Source: Qipengyuania polymorpha
GTDB lineage: Bacteria > Pseudomonadota > Alphaproteobacteria > Sphingomonadales > Sphingomonadaceae
Length of the DNA stretch: 64,000 bases
Assembly (NCBI RefSeq): GCF_019711435.1
Contig: NZ_JAIGNK010000001.1
Location: 558,001 to 622,000, forward strand
Direction: 5' to 3'
Part shown: positions 1 through 8,119 of the stretch, one piece after another
Layout of the letters: each line of letters starts with the position of its first letter
Numbering within the stretch: the stretch's first letter is position 1
Notes under the pieces: model-generated
Seen by the model: the letters and a program-made list of their open reading frames with translations, nothing else
The model's database searches: none
What the model was told of the DNA's origin: nothing
Program-made: the position numbers and the translations under genes

Positions 1-1
1 C

Positions 2-397
2 GCGCAAGGCATTGAGGTGGAGGCCGGTCACAGCCTAACCGATGCGCTCTATGTCGCGGGGGTTTACAGCCTCGTCGACACCGAGGACCGCGACACCGGC
101 AATTGGCTGGCCCGCCGCCCGCGCCATTCGGGAACGCTGTACGCTGATTGGGAAAGCAATTTCGGCCTCAACCTCGGCGCGGATTTGCGCATCGTGGGCG
201 ACAGCTATGACGATGCAGGCAATTTCACCCGCCTCGACGGCTTTGAGGTCGTCGACCTGCGCGCCTCGCAGGGAATCGGCGAGAATCTGACCCTGTTCGG
301 CCGTGTCGAGAACATCTTCGACAAGGACTACGAAACAGTCGCGGGATATGGCACCCCCGGTCGCGGGGCATTCATCGGGCTGAGGGCGCAGATGTGA
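2..397 (+). CDS. btuB: TonB-dependent receptor, C-terminal part (BtuB-like), truncated by window start
   Basis: The frame is open from base 2, so only the last 131 codons or so of an outer-membrane receptor are present. Alternating hydrophobic/polar strands, the segment RVENIFDKDYETVAGYGTPG and a short final strand are typical of the last beta strands of TonB-dependent receptors. The stop overlaps the GTG start of a periplasmic binding lipoprotein, and permease and ATPase genes follow, so receptor and ABC importer form one uptake operon. By family this layout fits vitamin B12 (BtuB with BtuFCD); a siderophore or heme substrate cannot be excluded because plug and TonB box lie outside the window. 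Confidence 0.85.
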   Translation, partial: AQGIEVEAGHSLTDALYVAGVYSLVDTEDRDTGNWLARRPRHSGTLYADWESNFGLNLGADLRIVGDSYDDAGNFTRLDGFEVVDLRASQGIGENLTLFGRVENIFDKDYETVAGYGTPGRGAFIGLRAQM

Positions 398-1281
398 ACC
401 GTCTCGCGCCCGCGCTGGCCTTCGCTCTCGCGGCATGCGCGGGCGGAGGAGCTGCGGGGGAAGAGGTGGCCGGACCAACCGTGGTCAGCCTCAACCCCTG
501 TACCGACGCCATCCTCGCACAGGTCGCAGCGCCCGGGCAGCTGCTCGCGGTCTCGCATTACAGCAAGGACCCGTCCTCCAGCTCGATGGAGCCGGAGGAT
601 GCCGCGCGCTTTGCAGCGACGGGCGGAACGGTTGAGGAGGTGCTCGCGCTCGACCCCGATGTGGTGGTGGCAAGCAGCTTCCTCGCGCCCGCCACCCGCG
701 CCGCGCTGAAGGAGTTTGGTGTGGAGGTCGTCACCTTCGGCGGCACCGCGACGGTCGAGGAGAGCCTGGCGCAGGTTCGCGAACTAGCGGCGCTGGTCGG
801 GGATGAGGCGGCCGGCGAGCGACTTGTGGCGGACATCGAGGGAGCATTGGCCGAAGCCGCACCGGTCGGTCCTTCTGTCGAAGCGGCCCTCTGGCAACCG
901 GGCGGCATCGTGCCGGGCGAGGCTTCGCTGGTGAGCGACCTGCTGCGGCGCACCGGCTTCTCCAGCTATAGCGCGGCGCGGGGCATGGCGCAGGCCGACT
1001 ACCTCTCGCTCGAGCAGGTCGTGGCAGACCCGCCAGAGGTGTTGCTGATTGCCGGAAGCGAGCGCGGCCAGTCCCATCCGGCGCTGGAAAACCTCGCCGG
1101 AATGCGACGCGAGAGCTTCGACACCCGCCTCATCTACTGCGGCGGTCCGACCATCATCCGCGCTGCGCAGCGGTTGGCTGAGATAAGGCAATCCCTCCCC
1201 GTTCGTGTCGAGCGAAGTCGAGACACCCGCTCGCCTACGCTTCTCGACTTCGCTCGAAGCGAACGGAGGTTGGGTCGATGA
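394..1281 (+). CDS. btuF: ABC transporter substrate-binding lipoprotein (BtuF-like)
   Basis: This 295-residue product looks like the periplasmic cobalamin/iron-type binding protein that delivers substrate to the permease encoded next. The N-terminus has a short hydrophobic stretch ending in LAAC, a plausible lipobox, followed by the family start VVSLNPCTDAIL and the helical-backbone layout of class III binding proteins. GTG at 394 is chosen because it overlaps the upstream stop (ATGTGA). The final ~29 residues (from about SLPVRVERSRD) are encoded by a dispersed palindromic repeat and are not part of the family fold, so the gene has been extended by the repeat. It overlaps the permease gene by four bases. 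Confidence 0.85.
   Translation: MNRLAPALAFALAACAGGGAAGEEVAGPTVVSLNPCTDAILAQVAAPGQLLAVSHYSKDPSSSSMEPEDAARFAATGGTVEEVLALDPDVVVASSFLAPATRAALKEFGVEVVTFGGTATVEESLAQVRELAALVGDEAAGERLVADIEGALAEAAPVGPSVEAALWQPGGIVPGEASLVSDLLRRTGFSSYSAARGMAQADYLSLEQVVADPPEVLLIAGSERGQSHPALENLAGMRRESFDTRLIYCGGPTIIRAAQRLAEIRQSLPVRVERSRDTRSPTLLDFARSERRLGR
1199..1266. repeat. dispersed palindromic repeat inside the BtuF/BtuC junction
   Basis: Two 25-base arms (1199-1223 and 1242-1266) are inverted copies with two mismatches, separated by 18 bases. The core GTCGAGCGAAGTCGAGA is of the kind scattered widely in Sphingomonadales genomes. Here it sits inside the coding frame: it writes the last residues of the binding protein, and its right flank carries GGAGG (1265-1269), eight bases before the permease ATG. 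Confidence 0.85.
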
Positions 1282-2231
1282 ACCGCGCCACGCTCATGTT
1301 CGGCGTGTTGCTGGCTTTGGCCCTGCCGCTTTCATTGCTCGCAGGGCGCGTGTGGCTCGACCCTGCGAGCACGCCCAACGCGACCATCATCCTCGCCGAA
1401 TTGCGCCTGCCACGGGCAGTGCTCGCCATGATTGTCGGCGGCGGGCTGGGCGCGGCGGGGGCGGCGATGCAGGGTTATCTGCGCAATCCGCTCGCCGACC
1501 CCGGACTGTTCGGTATCGCACCGGGAGCGGCACTTGGCGCGGTGGTGGCGCTATGGTTCGGCTATGCGGCGAGCGCTTGGCTACTACCGCTATTCGCACT
1601 CGTCGGAGCGGGCGGGGCGATGGCGCTTCTGGCCGCGATTGCCGGGCGAACGGGCGGGATTGCGCTGTTCACGCTGGCGGGATTGATGGTCGCGAGCCTT
1701 GCAGGCGCTTTGACCGCGCTGGCGATTTCGATGGCGCCCAATGCCTTCGCCATGAGCGAAATCGTGCTGTGGCTGAACGGCGCGCTGACCGACCGCAGCT
1801 GGCGCGAGGTTTGGATTGCCGCGCCGCTGGTTACGCTCGGCGTTGTGCTGCTGTGGCGCACGGGGCGCTCGCTCGACGCGCTGACATTGGGTGAGCCGGT
1901 GGCGCGGTCGCTCGGCATCGATACCTCGAAATTGCTCTGGCTGCTCATCCTCGGCATCGGCCTGACGGTCGGCGCGAGCGTGGCGGTAGCGGGCATCATC
2001 GGCTTCGTCGGCCTCATCGTGCCACATCTCGTCCGCCCGCTGACCGACCGCAGGCCCTCGCAGCTTATCGTTCCGAGTGCGCTTGCCGGGGCCTTGCTGG
2101 TACTGGTCGCGGATAGTGTGGTGCGTGTATTGCCGCTCGTGACCGAACTCAGGCTCGGCATTGCGCTCAGCCTGCTCGGCGCACCGTTCTTCCTCTGCCT
2201 GCTTATCCGGATGCGGAGAGGACTGGCATGA
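1278..2231 (+). CDS. btuC: FecCD/BtuC-type ABC transporter permease
   Basis: This 317-residue, very hydrophobic protein has about nine to ten membrane segments and the family signature of FecCD permeases: an N-terminal LRLPRAVLAMIVGGGLGAAG region, the QGYLRNPLADPGLFGI loop, and near the C-terminus IGFVGLIVPHLVR before the coupling helix. It forms the inner-membrane channel that works with the ATPase encoded next. ATG 1278 overlaps the upstream stop (ATGA) and is preceded by GGAGG contributed by the palindromic repeat. Its own stop overlaps the ATPase start in the same way. Substrate assignment to cobalamin follows the operon rather than this sequence. Confidence 0.88.
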   Translation: MNRATLMFGVLLALALPLSLLAGRVWLDPASTPNATIILAELRLPRAVLAMIVGGGLGAAGAAMQGYLRNPLADPGLFGIAPGAALGAVVALWFGYAASAWLLPLFALVGAGGAMALLAAIAGRTGGIALFTLAGLMVASLAGALTALAISMAPNAFAMSEIVLWLNGALTDRSWREVWIAAPLVTLGVVLLWRTGRSLDALTLGEPVARSLGIDTSKLLWLLILGIGLTVGASVAVAGIIGFVGLIVPHLVRPLTDRRPSQLIVPSALAGALLVLVADSVVRVLPLVTELRLGIALSLLGAPFFLCLLIRMRRGLA

Positions 2232-2950
2232 CGCTTTCGGCGCAATACCTATCACTGGCAGGCCGTCTGGAAGCCGCGTCCTGCGCTTTGGAGAAGGGCG
2301 GGATTACCGCTATCTGCGGCCCTAACGGAGCGGGCAAGTCCTCACTCCTGCAGATCTTGGCCGGACTGCTCGAAACCGATGCCGGAGAAGTGACGCTGGA
2401 CGGCGAAAGCCTCGCCTCGCTCGAAAGCCGGGCTAAGCGCCTCGGCTACCTTCCCCAAGCGCCCGAAATCGCGTGGGACGTCACGGTGCGCAGCGTGGTC
2501 GAACTCGGCCGCATCCCGCATCGTGACGCGGCGACGGCGCCGGTAGAGGCGGCAATCGCGGCCATGGACCTCGCCGGATACGAGAGCAGGCGCGCCCAGG
2601 CGCTGTCGGGCGGAGAGCAGGCGCGTGTCCTGCTCGCGCGTGTCCTGGCGGGCGAGCCGGAATGGATACTCGCCGACGAGCCGCTGGCGGCGCTCGACAT
2701 CGGCCACCAGCAGGCGCTGATCGGACACCTGAAACGCGAAGCGAGGGCGGGCAGGGGCGTGGTTCTGGTGCTCCACGACCTTGCGATGGCGATGAACCAT
2801 GCCGACCGCGTGTTGGTTCTGGATGAAGGCCGGTTGGTCGCCGACGCCGGACCTGCAGAGGCCTTGTCGAGTGAGCGGATTGCCGAAGTCTGGGGCGTCG
2901 AGACCCGCTGGCTAGGCGAAGAGGGCGCACGGGCACTCGCGCACGCCTGA
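2228..2950 (+). CDS. btuD: ABC transporter ATP-binding protein (BtuD/FecE-like)
   Basis: This 240-residue ATPase energises the importer. Visible motifs are Walker A GPNGAGKSS near residue 31, the Q-loop YLPQ near residue 75, the signature LSGGEQARVLLARVL, Walker B WILADEPLAALD, and the H-loop VLVLHDLAMAMNHADR. Length and motif spacing match the FecE/BtuD class. It is the last gene of the overlapping transport operon; the next gene begins 15 bases downstream and could be co-transcribed. Confidence 0.88.
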   Translation: MTLSAQYLSLAGRLEAASCALEKGGITAICGPNGAGKSSLLQILAGLLETDAGEVTLDGESLASLESRAKRLGYLPQAPEIAWDVTVRSVVELGRIPHRDAATAPVEAAIAAMDLAGYESRRAQALSGGEQARVLLARVLAGEPEWILADEPLAALDIGHQQALIGHLKREARAGRGVVLVLHDLAMAMNHADRVLVLDEGRLVADAGPAEALSSERIAEVWGVETRWLGEEGARALAHA

Positions 2951-2965
2951 CCCGTTCTTGCGGTC

Positions 2966-3256
2966 ATGGACCGCGATGCGCTCGTCTCACACTGGTTCGA
3001 ACTGACGCGCGAGCGGATGCCTGCGCTCGCCTCCGAGCGCGGCTGGCCGGTGCGGTTCGACCATTGCTTCCAGCGCATCCTGCTCGACAATGCGGTGGGT
3101 GCGAAGTGGAGCGATCACATCGCCTCGCCTGCATACAAAAACGCACCCGTGCGGGTGCTGCAGGATGCCATCGATATAGGGGAGGCCTGCGCGGCGGGGA
3201 GGGCGGAGCTTGCCGCCTTCAACCGCCTGTCGCTGGAATGGCGGGGCAAGCTTTAG
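2966..3256 (+). CDS. small conserved protein of unknown function
   Basis: The 96-residue product is soluble, rich in Trp, His and Arg, and has no signal peptide or membrane segment. The run RERMPALASERGWPVRFDHC followed by FQRILLDNAVG is of a style I associate with a small protein conserved in sphingomonads and sometimes given an acetyltransferase-related name in annotation, but no acetyl-CoA binding motif is visible. It begins 15 bases after the ABC ATPase on the same strand and ends tail-to-tail with the M3 peptidase, so it may be the last gene of the transport operon. Function unknown. Confidence 0.7.
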   Translation: MDRDALVSHWFELTRERMPALASERGWPVRFDHCFQRILLDNAVGAKWSDHIASPAYKNAPVRVLQDAIDIGEACAAGRAELAAFNRLSLEWRGKL

Positions 3257-3275
3257 GCCCACCCCGCCAACTAGA

Positions 3276-5528
3276 TTACATTCCGGCGTCGCCGACCGTG
3301 GCTGGACCATCGTCCGACACGCTGCTGTCTGCCGCCTCGTCACCCGCGATGAGGCCGCGGGCCTCGAGCATCGGGGTGACGTCGGGCGCGCGGCCCGCGA
3401 AGTTTTCGAACATTTTGAAGTAATCCATCGTGCCGCCGCGGCTGAGCACGGTGGCGCGATAATGGTCGCCATTCGCGCGGGTCAGGCCGCCATTGTCGAT
3501 GAACCACTTGCGGCTGTCATGGTCCAGCATCTGCGTCCACAGATAGCTGTAGTAACCAGCCGAATAGCCGGTCGGGCTGCTGAAGATGTGGTTGAAATAG
3601 GTGCTGCGATAGCGCGGCGGCACGAGGCTGACCTCGAGGCCAAGGTCTTCCAGCGCGCTGCGTTCGAACTCGTCCACCTTTTCCGGTGTATCGAGCGCGG
3701 CGGCCTCTTCCTTGGAAAGAGCTGCCCAGCGCATGTCGAGCAGCGCGGCTTCCAGCGTCTCGCCAAAGTCGTAGCCCTGGTTGAACTTGGAGGCTTCGGC
3801 AATGCGGTCGACCATGGACTGCGGGATGGTTTCGCCGGTTTCGTAGTGCTTGGCATAGTTGCGCAGCACTTCGGGATAGGTCGCCCACATCTCGTGCACC
3901 TGGCTCGGGTACTCGACGAAGTCGCGCGCCACGGCGGTCCCGCTCAGGCTCGGATAGCGCTGGTCGGCAAAGAAGCCGTGCAGCGCGTGGCCGAATTCGT
4001 GGAAGGTCGTGTTCACATCGTCATAGGTCATCAGCTGGACCTCGCCAGCGGGAGCCTTCACGATGTTGAGCGTGTTGTAGATGACCGGCTTGGTGTTCCA
4101 CAGGTGGCTCTGGTCGACGATGGCGTTCATCCACGCACCGCCGCGCTTGGAGGGGCGCTGGAACGGGTCGAAGTAGAACAGGCCCAGTTCGCTGCCATCG
4201 CGGTCGAACACGGTGTAGGTCCAGATATCCGGATGCCAGGTGGGGATGTCGCTGCGGCGCTCGAAGGTCAGGCCGTAGAGCTTTTCCGCCATGTAGAAGA
4301 CGCCGTCTTCCAGCACCTTGTCCATCTGGAAATAGTCGGTGAGCGCGTCTTCATCGAGGTCGTAACGTTCGGCCTTGATGCGGTTGGCATAGCGATACCA
4401 GTCCCACGGCTTCACTTCGTAATTACCGCCGTCGGCTTCGATCGCTTCGTTGAGGATGGCGGCTTCGCGGCGCTGGGTTGCCGCAAGCGCGGGAACCATC
4501 TGTTCCATGAAATCGAGCGCGGTCTTGGGCTTTTCCGCCATGCGGTCGTACATGGTGTAGCTGGCCCAGTCGTCCTCGCCGAACAGCGCAGCCTTCTCGG
4601 CGCGAAGCTCGGCAATTTTCGCGATCAGCGGTCGCGTGTCGATATCGGTCGTGCCGTCGGCGCGGTGATAGCTTGCCTTGAAAAGCTTTTCGCGCGCGGA
4701 GCGGTTGGTCATGGCGGGAAGCAGCGGTTGCTGCGTGGTGTTCTGCAGCGGCAGGGCGAACTTGCCCGGGAAACCCTTTTCCACCGCGAGCGCGGCAGCG
4801 GTTTCGATTTCACCATCCGAAAGGCCCGCCAGATCGCTGCGGTTGTCGAAGATGACCGGCTGGTCCGACATGGCGGCGGCGATAAGCTGGCCCGCTTCGG
4901 TGGTCAGCGTCGAAAGCTCGGTGTTGATGGCTTTCACCCGCTCGCGCTGGGCTTCGGTCAGGAGCGCGCCGGCGTGGACCATATTGTCATAGGTCTGCTC
5001 CAGCAGCTTGGCATCTTCGGGCGTCATCGTCATCGCGGCGCGGTTGTCGTAGACAGCCTTCACGCGCTGGAAGAGCACCGGGTCGAGCGTGATGCTGTCG
5101 CTGTGCGCGGTCAGGCGCGGGCCGATCTCGGAAGCGATCTCCTTGATACGGTCGTTGGTGTTGGAACCGGTGAGCGTGTAGAACATCGAGGCGACACGGC
5201 CGAGCATCCGGCCCGACTTCTCGTAGGCGACAATGGTGTTCTCGAACGAGGGAGCGGCCGGGTTGGCCTTGATGGCCTCGATCTCTGCCTTGTGAATGGC
5301 CATGCCCTGTTCGAAGGCAGGGATGTAATCGTCTTCCGAAACAGCGCGCCAGTCGGGCGCGTGGAACGGCAGGCTGCTGTCGGCGGCGAAATAGCCGGTC
5401 CCCTTGGGGATGGATACGGCCGCATCGACGGCGGCGTCTGCGATGGGGTCCATGTCACCTCCCGGGGTGCTGGTGCAGGCAGAAAGAAGGGCGGCGGCGG
5501 CAGTGGTGGCCAAAATGTGGGCCTTCAT
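3276..5528 (-). CDS. dcp: M3 family metallopeptidase, lipoprotein (peptidyl-dipeptidase Dcp-like)
   Basis: This 750-residue zinc peptidase carries the M3 signature TTFHEFGHALHGFF near residue 510, in which HEFGH is the HExxH zinc motif, followed about 25-30 residues later by EYPSQVHEMW, which supplies the third ligand Glu. The chosen start at 5528 gives a signal peptide ending in LLSAC, a lipobox, so the enzyme is probably anchored in the cell envelope and degrades oligopeptides by removing dipeptides from the C-terminus. An upstream in-frame extension of 36 residues lacks signal-like character and is not used. The length fits Dcp (about 680) plus a linker. It stands alone on the minus strand. 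Confidence 0.92.
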   Translation of the reverse strand: MKAHILATTAAAALLSACTSTPGGDMDPIADAAVDAAVSIPKGTGYFAADSSLPFHAPDWRAVSEDDYIPAFEQGMAIHKAEIEAIKANPAAPSFENTIVAYEKSGRMLGRVASMFYTLTGSNTNDRIKEIASEIGPRLTAHSDSITLDPVLFQRVKAVYDNRAAMTMTPEDAKLLEQTYDNMVHAGALLTEAQRERVKAINTELSTLTTEAGQLIAAAMSDQPVIFDNRSDLAGLSDGEIETAAALAVEKGFPGKFALPLQNTTQQPLLPAMTNRSAREKLFKASYHRADGTTDIDTRPLIAKIAELRAEKAALFGEDDWASYTMYDRMAEKPKTALDFMEQMVPALAATQRREAAILNEAIEADGGNYEVKPWDWYRYANRIKAERYDLDEDALTDYFQMDKVLEDGVFYMAEKLYGLTFERRSDIPTWHPDIWTYTVFDRDGSELGLFYFDPFQRPSKRGGAWMNAIVDQSHLWNTKPVIYNTLNIVKAPAGEVQLMTYDDVNTTFHEFGHALHGFFADQRYPSLSGTAVARDFVEYPSQVHEMWATYPEVLRNYAKHYETGETIPQSMVDRIAEASKFNQGYDFGETLEAALLDMRWAALSKEEAAALDTPEKVDEFERSALEDLGLEVSLVPPRYRSTYFNHIFSSPTGYSAGYYSYLWTQMLDHDSRKWFIDNGGLTRANGDHYRATVLSRGGTMDYFKMFENFAGRAPDVTPMLEARGLIAGDEAADSSVSDDGPATVGDAGM

Positions 5529-5685
5529 GGCGACTCCAATATCTGTTTTGCGAATCCTGCTTCCCAAATGCGCGGGAGTGGCAATTGGTTGCAGTTGCGA
5601 CAATGTGCGCCAAGCGCAAGGCTGGCGCACGGGCAAGCTGCGACCGGCGAATGTTGGATGCCAGTCTACCAGCGGCGTATGAAGC

Positions 5686-6333
5686 TCACCTGAGGGCCTC
5701 GCCCTCTCCCCGTTCAGCCTGGTCGCGAGCGACCGCGGCGGCTTCCCCCAGCGCCTGGCGGTTGACCGTCATCACGCGCGGCTGGCCGGTGTCATCGACG
5801 ATCAGCCAGAGCGAGCCGAGTTCGAAAAAGCCGCCCTGGTCCTTCTCGACCGTCATCTGCGACAAATCGAGGCGCTGGAGGAGGTCGAGCATGTTGTCGT
5901 CGAACACCTCGTCGAACAGCGATTCGACCTCGTCTTCGGTGAGTTCGCGCCGTTCGCCCTGATCGGTGATGTAGAGCAGCGGAATGCCCACCTCATCGAG
6001 GATTCGCGCCCTGTCACCGCTCTTCGCGGCATCGCGCAGGGAGGAAATCGCGGCCTCGAACTGGCTCGGAGACGCTCCGGTGGCGCAGGAGATGGCGCCG
6101 CCTTTCACGGCATCATGCGCGCGGTCGAATTCGATGTCGGGATCGTCCTGTTCGGACCACACCATCAACAGGCAATTGTCGCCCGGATTGGGGCTGGCCT
6201 CGGCCTCGACCGTTTCCAGCAGGCGCTGGCGTGCCGGATCTTCGGCGGTCCGCTCGCCAGTGACCGGCGAGCACGCACCCGCCATGGCGGCCAGTATCAG
6301 CGTGGTCAGGGGCGACAGGCGGGGAGGGGTCAT
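5686..6333 (-). CDS. hypothetical lipoprotein
   Basis: This 215-residue acidic protein has a hydrophobic N-terminus (LTTLILAAMAGACSP) ending in a lipobox-like AGAC, so it is probably a lipoprotein. The mature part is helical and charged, with a Cys pair (NCLLM near residue 53 and ISCATG near residue 82) that could form a disulfide. No enzymatic motif was recognised. It overlaps the stop of thpR by four bases (ATGA), so the two are translationally coupled. Confidence 0.7.
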   Translation of the reverse strand: MTPPRLSPLTTLILAAMAGACSPVTGERTAEDPARQRLLETVEAEASPNPGDNCLLMVWSEQDDPDIEFDRAHDAVKGGAISCATGASPSQFEAAISSLRDAAKSGDRARILDEVGIPLLYITDQGERRELTEDEVESLFDEVFDDNMLDLLQRLDLSQMTVEKDQGGFFELGSLWLIVDDTGQPRVMTVNRQALGEAAAVARDQAERGEGEALR

Positions 6334-6872
6334 GTTGGAGTGGCCGGATAGGTGACTACGGGTTGGTAGAGCGAACCCTGCTCGCGCAGGAAACTTTCGT
6401 ACAATATGTAGTCATCGACCTGCCACGGTCCAAGGGCCAGCCCTTCGTGCCGTGCAAGGAACGGGGCGAGCGGGCCGGATGCGGTATTCAGCCGGGCCAG
6501 CGTGATGTGGGGCGTGAACTTGCGGGTCTGAGGTTCGAGGCCGCACTGGTGCAGAACCCGCTCGAGCTTGCGCTGGAACCGCATGAGCGGTTCGGTCGGG
6601 TTCACGCGGGCGTAGAGGAGTGTGGGGCGGTGTTTCTTTTCGAAATATCCGACACCTGCGACAGCAAGCTCGAACGGCTCGAAGGGCAATGTCGAGGCCG
6701 CATTGGCGATATCCTCGGCCATTGGGGTGTCGACCTCGCCGATATAGCGCAGGGTCAGGTGCAATTGCGCATCATCCTGCCAGCGCGCGTTGTCGACGTC
6801 CTGCATGATGTCGAGCAGCGCCTCGCGGATGGCGCGGGGCGGGCGAATGCCGAAAAAGAGGCGGTGGCTCAT
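6330..6872 (-). CDS. thpR: RNA 2',3'-cyclic phosphodiesterase (2H family)
   Basis: This 180-residue protein has the two HxTx motifs that define the 2H phosphoesterase superfamily: HLTL near residue 43 and HITL near residue 127. With the opening RLFFGIRPP it matches ThpR (formerly LigT), which opens 2',3'-cyclic phosphates and can join tRNA halves in vitro. The ATG at 6872 is chosen because the family begins with this RLFFG strand; the frame continues upstream but the extension is not family-like. It lies just downstream of the diguanylate cyclase gene and upstream of a lipoprotein on the same strand. Confidence 0.9.
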   Translation of the reverse strand: MSHRLFFGIRPPRAIREALLDIMQDVDNARWQDDAQLHLTLRYIGEVDTPMAEDIANAASTLPFEPFELAVAGVGYFEKKHRPTLLYARVNPTEPLMRFQRKLERVLHQCGLEPQTRKFTPHITLARLNTASGPLAPFLARHEGLALGPWQVDDYILYESFLREQGSLYQPVVTYPATPT

Positions 6873-6903
6873 CGTTAACCCCGCACCTGTTGCGGGTCGT
6901 AGG

Positions 6904-8076
6904 TCAGGAGGTAAACCGGCGGACAGTGTTGCGACCGGCGGCCTTGGCGGCATAGAGCGCATTGTCGGCGCGTTGCAAGGCATCCGAAATGCGCTCGTCT
7001 CCCGCGAAGGTGGAGATACCCACCGAGGCGGTGCCGAGCCGTTCGGCCATGTCGAATTCGTCCGCCAGCTCGGCGATGGCCGCACGCAGCTTTTCCGCGA
7101 CGAAATCGGCTTCCTGCTCGTCCGCAATGCAAAGCACCACGGCGAACTCTTCTCCGCCGAGGCGGGCGGCCTTGTGGCCATGGCCGCCGATTTCGCGCAA
7201 TGTGTCGCGCAGCACCTGACCGATGCGGATGAGCACACGGTCACCCATGTCGTGACCATAAAGGTCGTTGACCTGCTTGAAATTGTCGATGTCGATCAGC
7301 AGGAGGTGACGGTCCATTTCCGACATGGTGTCACCTTCGAACATGGCGCGGCGATTATAGAGGCCGGTCAGCGGATCACGCTTGGCGAGAAACTCCGCTT
7401 CGGCCAGCGCTTCGGCGAGGTCTTCGCCCAGCCGCCGGTTGTCGACCAGCATGCCGGCCGCAAAAATGCGGTTCCTGGCTGCTCCGATGGCAAAGGCTGC
7501 GACCGCGAGCAGGATGACGGTGATACCGAAGAGCACCGGCATGCGGAATTCCTCGGGAGCGCCTGCCATGCCGAACCAGAACACCAGCAGGAAGGATGCA
7601 CAGAAGGCCACCCAAATTTGCGGAAGCGAGGAGGTGTTGGTGATGACCAGGCTGGTGGCAATCAGCGCCCCGGCCAGCACGAGGAATGCCGCAGGATGGA
7701 AAGTGGGTTCGAGAAACAGGGGCAGGATGAGGTAGGCCCAGCTGGCCCCGGCAAGGGTCCCGACCAAGATGCACGCGCGATAAACACCATCGATGCTCGC
7801 ACCAGTCGCGAGGCGGGCGCGAATGCGGACATAGACGAGGCTGGTCAGGCCGATTGCGACAAAGCGCAGGATGGCCGGGAGCAGGAAGCTCTGCGCGTTG
7901 GGAAGCAACTGGGAAAAGGCGATAATGACCGCCGTGCCGACGATATTGGTTGCCAGCGTGTGGCGCTCCACCTCGGCCATCGAACGCAGGATTTCGGTGC
8001 GCCGTTCCGCGTACCATCCTTCGTCTCGTTCGATTGCCGGGACACCGGTGGATGCCCTCTGCGCCGTGCCGTCCAT
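6904..8076 (-). CDS. membrane GGDEF diguanylate cyclase
   Basis: The product (390 residues from ATG 8076) has about six hydrophobic segments between residues 40 and 205, then a GGDEF domain: KRDPLTGLYNRRAMFE starts the domain, LLLIDIDNFKQVNDLYGHD holds the metal-binding Asp, and RLGGEEFAVVL near residue 307 is the active-site motif in the GGEEF form, compatible with activity. It therefore probably makes cyclic di-GMP in response to an envelope signal sensed by the membrane region. No RxxD inhibitory site was seen just before GGEEF. GTG 8079 is an alternative start; ATG 8076 has a better-spaced AGGA. Confidence 0.92.
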   Translation of the reverse strand: MDGTAQRASTGVPAIERDEGWYAERRTEILRSMAEVERHTLATNIVGTAVIIAFSQLLPNAQSFLLPAILRFVAIGLTSLVYVRIRARLATGASIDGVYRACILVGTLAGASWAYLILPLFLEPTFHPAAFLVLAGALIATSLVITNTSSLPQIWVAFCASFLLVFWFGMAGAPEEFRMPVLFGITVILLAVAAFAIGAARNRIFAAGMLVDNRRLGEDLAEALAEAEFLAKRDPLTGLYNRRAMFEGDTMSEMDRHLLLIDIDNFKQVNDLYGHDMGDRVLIRIGQVLRDTLREIGGHGHKAARLGGEEFAVVLCIADEQEADFVAEKLRAAIAELADEFDMAERLGTASVGISTFAGDERISDALQRADNALYAAKAAGRNTVRRFTS

Positions 8077-8119
8077 CACGCCATCCTATCACACGCAAAG
8101 AGTACAGCCCACTTCAATA

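Noticed and set aside
3210-5693. Long plus-strand frame of 827 codons
   Set aside because: It lies wholly antisense to the M3 peptidase, whose zinc motif and family blocks are clear. Such mirror frames are a by-product of high GC.
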